Position numbers and translations under genes: made by a program
The notes under the pieces: generated by a model
Told to the model about the DNA's origin: nothing
Database searches by the model: none
What the model saw: the letters and a program-made list of their open reading frames with translations, nothing else
Shown here: in pieces, positions 10,541-21,685 of the stretch
Layout: each line of letters starts with the position of its first letter
Position numbering within the stretch: the stretch's first letter is position 1
Origin: Bedellia somnulentella
Taxonomy: Eukaryota; Arthropoda; Insecta; Lepidoptera; Bedelliidae
Assembly: GCA_963576735.1 (NCBI GenBank)
Contig: OY755196.1
Coordinates: 8,413,912 to 8,477,911 of the forward strand
Reading direction: 5' to 3'
DNA length: 64,000 nt

Positions 10541-12596
10541 CAATAATATTCTAATTCATTAGGATTTGAGACTGAAAATAAGATTGAGACGTCGTCTGCA
10601 AAAATTACACAATCTTGGTTTATGGCTTTTGGTAGACAATTTATATATACAAGAAAGAGTAGGCAGCCAAGTACACTTCCCAGCGTTATAGAACCAGTTA
10701 CGGGACGGACCGCACGCTTTCAATTACTCCACTATCCAAGTTTGTGTTCTCTATTTCTACACATTGGAAACGATTATGCAGATAAGATTTGAACCAATCA
10801 AAAGCAATTCCCCTAACGCCTAGCCTGTTAAGTATGTCCAAAAGTATTTTGTATAGAACTCTTTGATACGCCTTACTCATATCTAGTAGGAGTCCTATGG
10901 AATATTTTTTTGTGTCTATTATCTCGTAGATATATTTTATAAATTTGTAGATTGCCAAAGTAGTAGAGCGATTTTTCCTAAACCCGTATTGTTTATCACT
11001 TATTAAATTATATTTATCGAAAAAACTGATTAAACATTGCTTTTTCAAAAATTTTTGCTGATGTTGGCAGGAGTGCTATAGGTCTGTAATTGTTTAAATC
11101 GGTCTTAGGTCCCTTTTTATGCACTGGTTTTACGATGGATGTTTTTAAAGCATCTGGGAAAATCCCCTCTTTGAATGATTGGTTAATTAATGTAGTATAT
11201 GGATTAGTTAATATTTCAGCACATTGTTTTATTAGAATTGGCGGGAGTTCATCTATACCATAAGATTTTTTATTCTTCATTGTTTTAATAATCTTATACA
11301 CATCATTGAGTTCTACGCACCTCAAGAAAAAAGTATTTAACACTCTATTTTCTATAAAACCGTTTTCTTCTGTTAAAGCCTTAGAAGGGGAATTAATGAT
11401 TGAAATAAAATACTCATTAAATTTATTAGCAAGGACTTTCGGATTTTTTATTATTTTGTGATCGGATTTTATTACTATATTAGTTCTCGCGTTCTTATCT
11501 TTATTTGTTTCCCTATTTATTATTTTCCACATACTTTGTGTTTTATTATCTGAATTTTCAAATTCACGTTTATTACAAAGTTTTTGTGATCTCCTAACTG
11601 CTTTTTTTAAAACTTTACAATATATTTTGTAGTCTTTTCTTAAGATATGGTTTTTTGTTTGTGATACAAAACTTCTCAAAAGCCTCTTGTTTCGGCAAGA
11701 TATTTTTAAACCTGGTGTAAGATACGTATTCTTTTGTTTAAATTTTAAATGAAATATTTTTTTAGGTATACATAAATCTAATATGTTTGTTAATGTTTCG
11801 AGAAATAAGCTATAGTTTTCATTTACGTCGTAGCTAAGTGGAAAAAAGTTAGTCCAATCTATTTGGGTTATTTTCTTTTTAAAGTTAATTATATTTTTAT
11901 CATTAAATAATCGCTTTGATATCGAAAACTGTAAAATATTATGTAATGCTAACCCTGATGAAAATAATATACCTCTATGGTCTGAAAAACCCCATTCTTC
12001 AACAACTACTTTAGAATTTTTCATATTAAAGTTAGAGAATAGTAAATCAATGCATTTTGCAGTTGATTTTGTAATTCTTGTCGGTTCTGACACTCTTTGA
12101 TGGAAATTATACATTAACATCAAACCTAAAAGTCTACTCTTTTCTTTGTCGTTTAGACAATCTATGTTCATATCACCAGTTATTATTATATATTTTTTGT
12201 TATATTTTTTATAGATATGTTTCAGGAGGCTTTCTAAAGAACAATAAAATACCTCGACTTCTCTACGACTATTCGGCAAATATAAATTAATTAATAGTAC
12301 GTTAATTAAAGGAATTATTATGGCACATACTTCAAAGATTAATTCAACCGACATCAAAGATATCTCCGTCAATTCTAAATATTCTAAATTATTCTTGATA
12401 AATATACACACACCACCTCCTTCACTTTTCTCTCTACAATATGACGAGCACAATGTGTAGTTATTAATATTTACCAGTTTCATCTTCTCAGTATGTAACC
12501 ATGATTCTGTCACGCATTTAGTGTGTATATCGTTCTTCTCTTCGGTTAGTGCTTCGAGTAAGTGCGCCTTATTACAGATGCTTTGCATATTAAATT
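10541..12596 (-). pseudogene. LINE A ORF2: AP endonuclease and reverse transcriptase (broken)
   Basis: The main frame (12588-11014) starts in the endonuclease domain (QSICNKAHLLEAL, TESWL, ITGDMNIDCLN, GFSDHRGILF) and runs into the reverse transcriptase (VKPVHKKG, NYRPIALLPTSAKIFEKAM). A frameshift near 11040 continues as QYGFRKNRSTTLAIY and SIGLLLDMSKAY in 11048-10698, and another shift near 10690 leads to LGSVLGCLLF and the catalytic FADDV near 10590. The thumb and C-terminal region are missing. EN plus RT order and motifs place it in the CR1/Jockey group. The N-terminal codons lie on the far side of LINE B near 14420. Confidence 0.8.
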
Positions 12597-14417
12597 AAAT
12601 TAAATTATTTATTTGCAAAAAAATATATACATGATATTTGAGCAATGGCTCCGCACTAGGCCTGGCCTGTACTGCGGACGCCTACAGTGTTTTACAAATG
12701 CTTTGTTCTTGGTTTTACAAAAATAAATAAGTTCATTTTTGTTATTTTTTCTTATATACAATCCTGTGACATTATATGAAGAAATAAAAAATTAATTGAA
12801 AATTATAATAATGCAATAATATATCTAAAACTTATAACTAACATTAGAATATAATTTGTATATAAACGAGTTTGTACCAGAACAATTTATTACTAGACAA
12901 TTAAATTCAATCACAATTTACAAATTATCTTAGTTCAATAAATTATCAATCAACAAAATGCGGTGAAGACACAATTATACTAAGGAGCAGGTTCTTAACT
13001 TTTTCTAAATAATTACTTACAGGCAATGTGATAATTTGATGAGAACAAAACGAGAACTTCAAATGACAAAGTTGCATTCATTTAAAACTTTACTTCTCGG
13101 CCCTCATAAACTGTTCGGTGGCCTGATAAGTTTGAGAGAGTAGCCATTCCGATATTATTCGTTTTGAGGCTTTGCATGAGAGTTCTTTGATATTACATGT
13201 TCTTAGTGCTTTGCTTAGTGGCAAATGGTGGGAGATGGGAAGCAAATGTTGTTTTAATTCGTGATTGAATTGGAACCCTAAAAACCCTTTTGTTCAGCAG
13301 AGCACTATAGGTTGGAGAATTTAGAGTTTGTCTGTGAACGCGCAATACCGTGTTTAGGATATAAATTTGTCTGACGTTTAAGAGATTCGCCTGAGCATAG
13401 AGTTTATCCGTGGGATAGAGGAAAGGCATCCCAAGCATTACTTTCAGGAGCGCTCTCAGAGCTCTCTAGAACTGTAGCATGAATGTGATGCCCACTCCAC
13501 CCCAGATGGTAATACAATAACTTATTATAGACTGGCATAGCGCTTGGTAAACGAGACGTAGGACTATAACATCACCTATGTATCTAATGCGTCTCATTAG
13601 ATAGGTCAGTTTACGGACTCTATCGCTAACGTAAGCTATGTGTGCTTGGAAAGAGAGACGTTCATCCAGCACCACTCCGAGGTACTTTGTTGTTTTGACT
13701 CTCCTCAAAGGCTTGCAGGAGCATCTGTTGCGAGAGCAATTAGCACGACGTGCTTTCACCTCAAGGTTTCCCTTAGGGCTGGATGCTAACATTTTGAAGA
13801 AACATAGAAATTGGGTTTTATCCACGTTGAGGGAGAGGAGGTTTTTGTCCAGCCAACCCTTGAGTTGTGCAAAACCTTCCTCTGCTTTGGTTGCGGTTTC
13901 CTCCCATGACCTATCATGAAACAAGGCAACAGTATCGTCCGCGTAGCAAACAATCTCCATATTCGCATTTGCTAAGTTGTGGATATCATTTAAATATATT
14001 ATAAAGAGAGTAGGGCCAAGGACACTTCCTTGAGGGACGCCATATAATACACTCAGATCATCGCTACGCGTTCCAACCCTGAGTCGTTGTTTACGGTTTG
14101 TAAGGTAGCTATGGAACCAGTCTAAGGCCTGTCCGCGAATACCAATACTTTCCAATTTCTTCATTAAAAGAGGCATGGAGACCGTATCAAAAGCCTTGCA
14201 AAGATCAAGTAGCAACCCAATACATTTTTCTCCTCTATCGAGATGGGATACAATTTCGGTTACGAGTTTGTGTACAGCATCCTCTGTTGACCGTTTTTTC
14301 CGAAATCCGTATTAATTATTGGACAACACGTTGATTTTCTCGAGGTACTTGGACAAGCGCTTGTTAACAATTTTCTCCAGAATTTTTGAAAAAACAGGTA
14401 AAAGAATATTCTGTGAC
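12597..14417 (-). mobile_element. LINE B 3' fragment inserted into LINE A ORF2
   Basis: A 5'-truncated LINE on the minus strand, with coding part 14414-13082 and a 3' UTR ending in TAAAT-type short repeats at 12597-12630. ATATT occurs at both junctions (near 12594 and 14418), consistent with a target-site duplication. Deleting the insert restores an open ORF2 start in LINE A. The 3' UTR (12630-13080) has no gene. Confidence 0.8.
13082..14414 (-). pseudogene. LINE B reverse transcriptase, C-terminal two thirds
   Basis: Translation begins inside the RT domain with LLPVFSKILEKIV, then a TAA where GFRKKRSTEDAV is preceded by Gln in relatives (near 14312). It continues through GLLLDLCKAFDTV, GVPQGSVLGPTLFIIYLNDI and the catalytic CYADDT to about 13466. 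A one-base shift near 13450 moves to RALRALLKVMLGMPF and ends in GREVKF with a stop at 13082. The product would be the polymerase of a Jockey/CR1-type LINE. One nonsense change and one frameshift inactivate it. Confidence 0.82.
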
Positions 14418-14424
14418 ATGATGG

Positions 14425-16024
14425 AGAAATTAGTCTCGAAATGTACGATATTGACTAGTATTTGGTTTATTTTTGCTGTCTTCTGTGGATTTTATTGCAT
14501 TATGTATGTATGGGTCTGGGCAACCGACGACTACTGCTGACGAGTTTGATGGAGATGCATCTACGGTTATATTAATTTTCTTTGTATTTTCTTTAGACGG
14601 ATGATCAAACGAGTGATCTTTACTAGTTTGTAGTGGTATTATTATTTGTTTTCCATTTACAAACAGATTATTGTCTTTTATTATAGCATAGTTTCCATTT
14701 TTTCTTTCAGTGTATAAAGCTTTTCTCAGATCTTTTTGTTCCTGTAGTTGTTGTGGATTTAAAAATTATGAAATGCTGAGACCTGTTCCTTTAAAGTAAA
14801 AAGCATTACTAAGTATAAAGTTTTTCATTCGTTTGCTAATCAAATCTATTTTTATGGGCCTTGTGCCATTTCTTTTTCCAATAAATGATATTTCTTCTAT
14901 GTAATCCGATAAATCAATTTCTAGTATATCATAGAAAATATATATTATTCTATTTATTATATCTTCTTCTGTTTCCCATATGGCTTTTGATAGCCCATGT
15001 AGAACTAATAGCTTATCTGTATTTTCTGTAGATCTTGTTTGGATATTATTAGTAATATTTAAAATAGTTTCTTGAAGTTTTCTATTCTCTTCTTGTAAAT
15101 AGCTGCATTGTCTTTTTAACACTATTATTTTATTATATTCAAATTCTCTTTTGTGGGTGATTGTACTAATGTCAATTTTTCAAAATTTTGTAGAAATTCC
15201 GATCTCAAATTGCTAACTGCATTCTCGATCTTCGTCTGAATTGATAAATTTAATGAAGATAAGATATGTTGTTTATTCTCTTTAAAATTTCTTTAAATTT
15301 TTGTATGTTTATTGTATTTCCGCTTGGAATATGGGGTATACGGTATATATCGTATACCAAACATATTCGCAGAGCAGATTGATGAACGACCTTCATCCCT
15401 TTGTGTATCCCCATAAATCGAGTTGATGGGGTAGTTTTCAGGATCTGGGCTTTTATTGTTGGAATATGTAATTCTTTTCCTTAGAGTGACGTTAGGTTCC
15501 ATACGTAAGTTATTTAAAGTGCATTCCGAAGACATTTCGGTAACCCGACTTAGCTTAGGTACACTCCTTTTCGCCGCCAGGGCGGCTTTCAGCCGCCCGG
15601 CACACAAGTCATGGTGACGCCGCACAGGCCGCAGGGCCAGCAGCACCGAACCGGTGGGGTTTTAGTCGGTAAAAGTCCGACATACCCCCGTCGCTATCTC
15701 GAGCGACGGGGGATCCATGAGGATTTCCCCACCGGTAAACAAAAAAAAAAACATTTCGGTAACAATAGATTAATTTACTTTCTGATTAGAATTAATTATA
15801 TGGTATTTCGTTTGAACTGGGGTATTGATATTATCCGTTTTAGGTTCCTGTGAACGGCAGTACTGGCATTTCCATCTTGCCTTATGTTCAGTTGTCATTG
15901 TATTATAAAAACGACATTCTGGGACATTTGCGCATTCGAGGTCGTAATAAAGTTGACATAGTGCGCACATTGAACACCTTTTGTCCGGTATGTTTTGTCG
16001 ACATCCCGAACATAATAACGCCAT
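14425..16024 (-). pseudogene. LINE A ORF1 (zinc-finger, coiled-coil RNA-binding protein), broken
   Basis: The minus-strand frame at 16024 opens with a Cys-rich PHD-like finger (CSGCRQ, CSMCALC, WKCQYC). It is interrupted at 15545-15750 by a retroposon and resumes as SSECTLNNLRMEP. From 15300 to 14766 it shows a helical segment (LQEENRKLQETI) and a block ending ISFIGKRNGTRPIKIDLIS and FKGTGLS, followed by NGNYAIIKDNNLFVNGKQI near 14680. This order matches ORF1 proteins of CR1-group LINEs, which coat the element RNA. Several stops are present. Confidence 0.65.
15545..15750 (+). mobile_element. Short GC-rich retroposon with 13-bp target duplication
   Basis: A 206 bp GC-rich insert ends in an A tract (15741-15750). 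It is flanked by the direct repeat ACATTTCGGTAAC at 15532-15544 and 15751-15763. Poly(A) plus a 13-bp duplication indicates target-primed reverse transcription. The body, with GGTTTTAGTCGGTAAAAGTC and a CCCCCGTCGC/GCGACGGGGG hairpin, looks like the 3' end of a lepidopteran LINE. Confidence 0.88.
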
Positions 16025-16030
16025 CTCGTG

Positions 16031-16489
16031 AGGAGTAGTAACTCGATCAATTTTAATTCAGAAGATTGCTACTAGATGTTACTGTAAATCACAAATGCCG
16101 GTATTCTCACTTGCGAGCGTATTTTTTGCACATTTATTTCGCAGGGTAGGATTATTTATATATTTGAATTTATTTCAAATCAGCTTTTTTTCGAAATTTT
16201 TATTAAACTATCATTTCTTTTTTTATATATATCGTTCATTGTCAATACGGTTGCTTTATTCTGCATTACCGTTTATTTGATTTTCGTATTGATTTTTAAA
16301 AACTTAGTGGTCAGTTTGTTGTTATTATCCAAATTAAATCGTAAGTTTTATCTCACTTTTGAACAATATTGTCTTGTTATTCTTTTCTGTCACTGTTAAG
16401 AATATAAAAACACACACTTTTTCACATTTTTAGTCATTAGTAACACTATAACTATATTTTAAATATTTTATAATGCAGAGCTTGTAACT
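16031..16489. other. Possible LINE A 5' UTR, otherwise nothing seen
   Basis: T-rich sequence upstream (minus strand) of LINE A ORF1, without coding potential or terminal repeats. It probably includes the 5' untranslated part of LINE A; the true start is not visible. Confidence 0.35.
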
Positions 16490-16685
16490 GTCAAACATAT
16501 ACAAACTTTTCATTTATTTACATAATAACAAAATAATACAATATCATGTCAACTTAACCTACTTATGAGTTTTAAATATATATACAAAAGATAGAAATAA
16601 TAATTAAACAATATAAAAAATATTTTCAAAATCACTGCCGCTGGGGGGAAGGGTTCCCAAAAGGCTGGCTGCATTGCCCCTTTGT
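16490..16685 (-). pseudogene. LINE C 3' end
   Basis: The minus strand encodes the terminal block GNAASLLGTLPPSGSDFENI followed by a few residues and a stop, then an AT-rich 3' UTR. The block is nearly the same as at 21941-22182 on the other strand, so these are two copies of one LINE family. Only the last tens of codons remain. Confidence 0.7.
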
Positions 16686-16695
16686 ACGGCAATAC

Positions 16696-17265
16696 TTATT
16701 CTTTCATTACCGACTCATTACCAACCACCTTGCTTTCCTTGTCCTGTTCTATCATATTTTCAACATTTTTTCGGGAATGCAACACATTTTCCAAATCTTC
16801 TTCAGATTTTAATAGTCCAATCATATCTTTAGGAATAGCTGATGTCGCAATGCCCATTTTCATTGGACTACCAAACATTGCTTCGTAAGGAGAGCATTTG
16901 ATTCCCTCATGATATGCTCGATTTTTCATGACCTGGATAAATTTTAAGCCTTCTGACCACTTTGTAATCTGATTGGTTTCCATCCACGTACTGAGCATAT
17001 TTTCTATGTCTTGATTTGCACGCTCTACCGATCCTTGACTTTGGCTATGCCTTGGCTTTCCCTGTACGATTGTAACGTCTGGCCACACAGAGCATAAATT
17101 TTTAAGTATTTGATTACTAAATTTACCGACCATTATCGGAATGAAGGATGTTTGGCGCTCCAAAAGTGGTAAAAATATCCAATAGATGATATGCGACTTC
17201 AGTTGCGCGTTTAGTTTGAAATGCACGAAGGATCACGAATTTAGTCAGCTGGTCTTGATAAACTA
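16696..17265 (-). pseudogene. DDE integrase core fragment (Gypsy/Ginger-like)
   Basis: Minus-strand translation from about 17260 gives QLTKFVILRAFQTKRATEVA and FGAPNILHSDNG, which holds the second catalytic Asp. A one-base frameshift near 17130 leads to KFSNQILKNLC and SQGSVERANQDIENML, holding the catalytic Glu, then ends near 16696. The pattern is a retroviral-type integrase core, of the sort annotated in insects as KRAB-A-domain-containing protein 2-like. The zinc-binding N-terminus is absent. Confidence 0.75.
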
Positions 17266-17625
17266 TCGAGACCAGCTGAAAAGATTTTCCACGATTTCCG
17301 CTAATGCGATTCCTGTTAACCGTAATTCTTTTGTGCCGTGTGAGGTATCTGTTTCTTCAAATTGAAGCATTTCATACGCGACACAGAAGCATAAAAAATC
17401 TTCCTTAATAAATCCATCATTAAAATATCTGAATGATAGACTCATCTGTTCGGTATGAGATATATCTGTAGTTTCGTCAAAAATAATAGCGAAAAACTTA
17501 GCTTTTTTCACGTTTTGTAAAATAGTTTTCTGAATCTGTTCTTTACAAATATCGATAAGTGCGTTCTGGACAGTTTTGCTTATGTAAGTCGCTGTAGAAC
17601 TTCGACGGGTCCGTAGAACATAGTT
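17263..17625 (-). pseudogene. hAT-like transposase fragment (DUF4371/ZMYM1-type)
   Basis: Translation gives STATYISKTVQNALIDICKE, FAIIFDETTDISHTEQMSL and LTGIALAEIVENL. The phrase DETTDISHTEQMS is a hallmark of hAT-derived proteins with DUF4371, where the Asp is part of the catalytic core. About 120 residues remain. It joins the integrase fragment at a short inverted match around 17250-17280 (CAGCTGGTCT / AGACCAGCTG), suggesting a rearrangement junction. Confidence 0.75.
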
Positions 17626-18075
17626 CTATGTGACAATAGATCGATTATTGCTTTATTTACGTTTCTTTACACCTTCACACAGATCTATCCAATGGTATTT
17701 ATAAAATTTTCCTATCTAGCTTAGTTTTGAAGTTATTCAATCGAAAAACGTCAGATGTCAAAATCGCTTCGCGGCACAAAGATGGAACATCATATGCGGC
17801 GTGCGCGGGGGGAGGGCGAGGCGCGCGCGCTCCGGTTGCTCGCCGCCCGTTCGTCACTCGCGCCGTTGTCGGCTGGAGAACGGTTTTACCGGACGATAAA
17901 CGATGTTCATATAAGACGTTGTTCATTGGAACATCGAAAAAGACTAAATAATTTCTTTACTCGCAGATGTTTTCTGTTTTTGGTATTGACACGTTAAATA
18001 CGTTAGTTAATCGATCAATAAGTCTATCAAAAAATCGAGCCTCATTCGTGCTATCCATAAATATAAATGTAATTA
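17626..18075. other. GC-rich non-coding stretch and junction
   Basis: An unusually GC-rich block (about 17800-17880, runs of CGCGCG) sits in AT-rich surroundings. Overlapping short frames exist in several phases but none resembles a protein I know. It could be the 5' region or promoter of a decayed element. Confidence 0.35.
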
Positions 18076-18079
18076 TCAG

Positions 18080-19021
18080 CTTGATTCTTTTACCATCAAT
18101 TCGGATCGACTGCGAAACTTGACAAAGTGTCGGAACGTTATACCATCGGGCCATAAGCTCGAGTCCATAAATAAACTAATTTTATGATTAGGCACGAGGA
18201 CTTTGTAAGAGTTATAACCTTTTTGATGTTTGGATTTTATTTTTCGCAAAATCACATCCACTTCTGTTTTGTCTTTTAATGTAAGAAATTATATCCTCTT
18301 CCTGTGTATCCTTATGTACATTATTTATAAATAAAGGCACATAAGTAGTGGCTGCTCTAAATTTTACTGAGTCCTTACATGTACCCTTTTCCCCCATTAG
18401 ACGGTTTCTATATTTATGCTTATTCCTATTTACCGTTTGCCAGCCCTCAGAGGACTCAGACACCTTCCATTCACCTTGACTGACCATCTCTGCCAGTGAC
18501 ATTCGTTTATTTTTCTCTCGGGAATGCGGTGTATCTTGTTCCGTATGGAATAGCGGCGAATTTTGCACGATTTTGTCGTCCTTTGAGCTAGTATTACGCC
18601 GCGCTGATTGAGCGGGCGGCGTCACAATGCTTGAGGCCCGTACAATAGCGTCATTGATGTTCGAAACTACGGTGCGCCTCTCTGCCTCGTGTAAGGATGG
18701 GCCAGCGCACATCGGCGGCAGCGGAGGCAGGTGCGCGGGAGCGGGTGCGACAGGTAGCTTGACGGGGGCCGAGCCCAAAGGCGAGTGCGAGCGAGATCTT
18801 GAACCTTTCTCTTGTGCCTCTTGTTGCGATGCGCGCCCAATCGCTTCCGAGTTCAACGTACCGCCGATGTCGATGCCCTTGTTCGTAAATAATTCGTGCG
18901 GTAGATGTATAATTCCAATAGGACCGCTATCACAACTATAACTTTCATATTTATTAGCAGTACCTCTCTTTTTATTTATAAAATTATCATCCTGGGTGAT
19001 ATTGCCGTCAAAATTGTTCAC
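18080..19021 (-). pseudogene. LINE D ORF1 fragment (copy 1)
   Basis: A frame starting at 19021 encodes a low-complexity Pro/Ser/Arg-rich segment followed by EGWQTVNRNKHKYRNRLMG and TTYVPLFINNVHKDTQEEDI. A frameshift near 18260 leads to VDVILRKIKSKHQKG and SLFMDSSLWPDGITFRHFV. The last block is typical of the C-terminal RNA-binding part of lepidopteran LINE ORF1 proteins. No ORF2 follows. Its front part, from 18412 upward, is duplicated at 19478-20087. Confidence 0.6.
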
Positions 19022-19473
19022 TATAGAGGCTAATTATTATTATTATTCTTAGCAGGTAAAAAAATATTTTCCCGCATCGATGTTAATAAATCGTACCATT
19101 TCATTCCCGTTAATCCCAGCGATGTCGAAAAAACTGCGATAATCACGCCTTTCGGATTATTTGAGTTCACTAGGATGACCTTCGGGCTAAGGAATGCAGC
19201 GCAAACCTTTCAAAGGTTCATGCATCACACAGTCTAACAGGGTCTAGACTTCTTATTCTCATTCGTTGATGACGTCATTATAGCCAGCGACAGCAGCAAG
19301 CAACACCGCGACCATTTACGGCTACTCTTCGAACGACTCGATAAGTACGGCCTAACTATTAATTTGTCTAAATGTTGTTTTGGGGCTGCTGAGTTAGATT
19401 TTGTGGGTTATCGAGTATCAGCCAACGGAATACGACCTATGGACGACCGGGTCGAGGCCATCTCTACGTTTCC
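18412..19473. repeat. Tandem duplication of about 1.06 kb, copy 1
   Basis: This copy starts ATTTATGCTTATTCC and matches 19478-20539 at an offset of 1066 bases. The one difference I could see is an A/T change in GGGCTAAGGAATGC versus GGGCTAAGGATTGC. Four bases (GTAC, 19474-19477) lie at the junction. The unit spans the LINE D ORF1 / Gypsy junction near 19025. Confidence 0.93.
19064..19473 (+). pseudogene. Gypsy reverse transcriptase fragment (duplicate copy)
   Basis: Translation gives SRIDVNKSYHFIPVNPSDVE, TPFGLFEFTRMTFGLRNAAQ and TFQRFMHHTV, then an in-frame TAA. It continues as FLFSFVDDVIIAS (the catalytic FVDD) and DFVGYRVSANGIRPM, and is cut by the duplication breakpoint at 19473. It duplicates the start of the longer fragment at 20130. 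Confidence 0.85.
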
Positions 19474-19477
19474 GTAC

Positions 19478-20087
19478 ATTTATGCTTATTCCTATTTACC
19501 GTTTGCCAGCCCTCAGAGGACTCAGACACCTTCCATTCACCTTGACTGACCATCTCTGCCAGTGACATTCGTTTATTTTTCTCTCGGGAATGCGGTGTAT
19601 CTTGTTCCGTATGGAATAGCGGCGAATTTTGCACGATTTTGTCGTCCTTTGAGCTAGTATTACGCCGCGCTGATTGAGCGGGCGGCGTCACAATGCTTGA
19701 GGCCCGTACAATAGCGTCATTGATGTTCGAAACTACGGTGCGCCTCTCTGCCTCGTGTAAGGATGGGCCAGCGCACATCGGCGGCAGCGGAGGCAGGTGC
19801 GCGGGAGCGGGTGCGACAGGTAGCTTGACGGGGGCCGAGCCCAAAGGCGAGTGCGAGCGAGATCTTGAACCTTTCTCTTGTGCCTCTTGTTGCGATGCGC
19901 GCCCAATCGCTTCCGAGTTCAACGTACCGCCGATGTCGATGCCCTTGTTCGTAAATAATTCGTGCGGTAGATGTATAATTCCAATAGGACCGCTATCACA
20001 ACTATAACTTTCATATTTATTAGCAGTACCTCTCTTTTTATTTATAAAATTATCATCCTGGGTGATATTGCCGTCAAAATTGTTCAC
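19478..20087 (-). pseudogene. LINE D ORF1 fragment (copy 2, cut by the duplication)
   Basis: Identical in protein sequence to the corresponding part of 18412-19021, including the Pro-rich segment and EGWQTVNRNKHK, after which the duplication junction ends it. Confidence 0.8.
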
Positions 20088-20539
20088 TATAGAGGCTAAT
20101 TATTATTATTATTCTTAGCAGGTAAAAAAATATTTTCCCGCATCGATGTTAATAAATCGTACCATTTCATTCCCGTTAATCCCAGCGATGTCGAAAAAAC
20201 TGCGATAATCACGCCTTTCGGATTATTTGAGTTCACTAGGATGACCTTCGGGCTAAGGATTGCAGCGCAAACCTTTCAAAGGTTCATGCATCACACAGTC
20301 TAACAGGGTCTAGACTTCTTATTCTCATTCGTTGATGACGTCATTATAGCCAGCGACAGCAGCAAGCAACACCGCGACCATTTACGGCTACTCTTCGAAC
20401 GACTCGATAAGTACGGCCTAACTATTAATTTGTCTAAATGTTGTTTTGGGGCTGCTGAGTTAGATTTTGTGGGTTATCGAGTATCAGCCAACGGAATACG
20501 ACCTATGGACGACCGGGTCGAGGCCATCTCTACGTTTCC
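19478..20539. repeat. Tandem duplication of about 1.06 kb, copy 2
   Basis: This is the second copy of 18412-19473. It continues into uninterrupted Gypsy sequence at its right edge, so this right boundary is the ancestral one and the copy-1 end is the new junction. Confidence 0.93.
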
Positions 20540-21191
20540 AAAACCAAAAACGGTTAACGAACTACGTCGATTCCTAGGTATGGTAAACTTCTATAGAAAA
20601 CATATACCACACGCAGTTAAATGCCAAAGTATTTTATCATCGTATTTACACAACGCAAAAAAGAACGACAATACACCTATTGTATTGTCGCCAGACGCTG
20701 AGACAGCATTCTCAGAATGTAAGTTACAATTGGCAAATGCGGTCACGTTATCGTACCCGTGTACGAACGCGACACTTGCGCTCATGACCGACGCATCAAG
20801 TACCTGCGTGGGAGGAGCTCTACAACAGCTTGACAATGGCATGTGGAAACCTCTCGGGTATTTCTCTAAGCGTTTATCCGAAACACAACAACGGTACAGC
20901 ACTTACGACCGCGAACTTCTTGCGATATACATGGCAATAAAATACTTTCGCAAACTTTTTGAAGGCAGACCATTAACTATATATACAGACCATCGTCCAC
21001 TAGTACATGCTTTTACAAAAATTGGTACAAACTCTGAGACGCCGCGAAGAACGCGACAGTTAATATTCATTAGCGAGTTCACAACAGAAATTCGACACAT
21101 CAGCGGAGACCAAAACGTCGTAGCCGACACGTTATCACGTGTCGCGACTATTTCCTGTCCCTCGAGCATCAACAAACACCCACTAAGGTAG
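20130..21191 (+). pseudogene. Gypsy reverse transcriptase-RNase H fragment
   Basis: It starts within the RT palm and reads to a stop at 21191, with one in-frame TAA near 20301. Landmarks are FVDDVIIAS, KPKTVNELRRFLGMVNFYRK and the RNase H blocks LMTDASSTCVGGALQQ, YSTYDRELLAIYMAIKYF, LTIYTDHRPLVHAF and DQNVVADTLSRV, holding the catalytic D, E, D and D. After RNase H the frame stops, so integrase is missing. It belongs to a Ty3/Gypsy LTR retrotransposon. The 5' side is lost at the junction with LINE D near 20090. Confidence 0.9.
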
Positions 21192-21685
21192 TGTTTTCAT
21201 AGTTGTAAGTTTTCAGTTTACATCTTCCCAATACCACGTTATTAAAATCTTGTTAGCTAAAATCTTGTTTTGACAGAAGGATATCTATTTAAGTAAATAA
21301 TAAAAAAAAATGTTATAAATATTTAATTTAATAAATTTAATTTGAATTATACATGTAATACCTACAAGCTAATTAGTTCTAAGTTGGAATATTGACTATT
21401 ACTCATATTATAAACTTAAATACAACACAAGTGACTTTTCAAACAATACAATCTAAGAGTAAATGTTATAACTTATGTTTCATTGTAACTATTCATTATG
21501 TTATGATCTTGTATAGACTGTTACGCTATCAAACTGTCGAATAGCACATTCCAACTTGTTATTGTAACACAGTGACTCATAGTCGCGTCGAATATTTGTA
21601 ATCACAACTCCGTTTTACCTCTTTCGTTTTCGTTCGTTAAAATTTGGTTTGTATAATTTTAAATTTAGCCAAATTTTAGGAGGGG
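21192..21685 (+). other. Gypsy 3' internal remnant and polypurine tract
   Basis: AT-rich non-coding sequence between the RNase H stop and the LTR. It ends with a purine tract AGGAGGGG at 21678-21685, the expected plus-strand primer site just before an LTR. Confidence 0.5.

Larger units (their letters stand above)
10541..16030 (-). mobile_element. LINE A (CR1/Jockey-type), 3'-truncated and twice interrupted
   Basis: Reading the minus strand from 16024, a zinc-finger ORF1 is followed by an endonuclease/reverse transcriptase ORF2 that breaks off at about 10541, soon after the FADD catalytic motif. Two later elements split it: LINE B at 12597-14417 and a short retroposon at 15545-15750. Removing LINE B rejoins the first codons of ORF2. 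Frameshifts and stops show that it is dead. Confidence 0.75.

Noticed and set aside
17727..17997. Overlapping short frames in GC-rich DNA
   Set aside because: Open in several phases on both strands because GC-rich DNA lacks stop codons; no protein-like pattern.
18627..18941. 104-codon plus-strand frame, repeated at 19693-20007
   Set aside because: It is antisense to the LINE ORF1 fragment and repeats only because of the tandem duplication.
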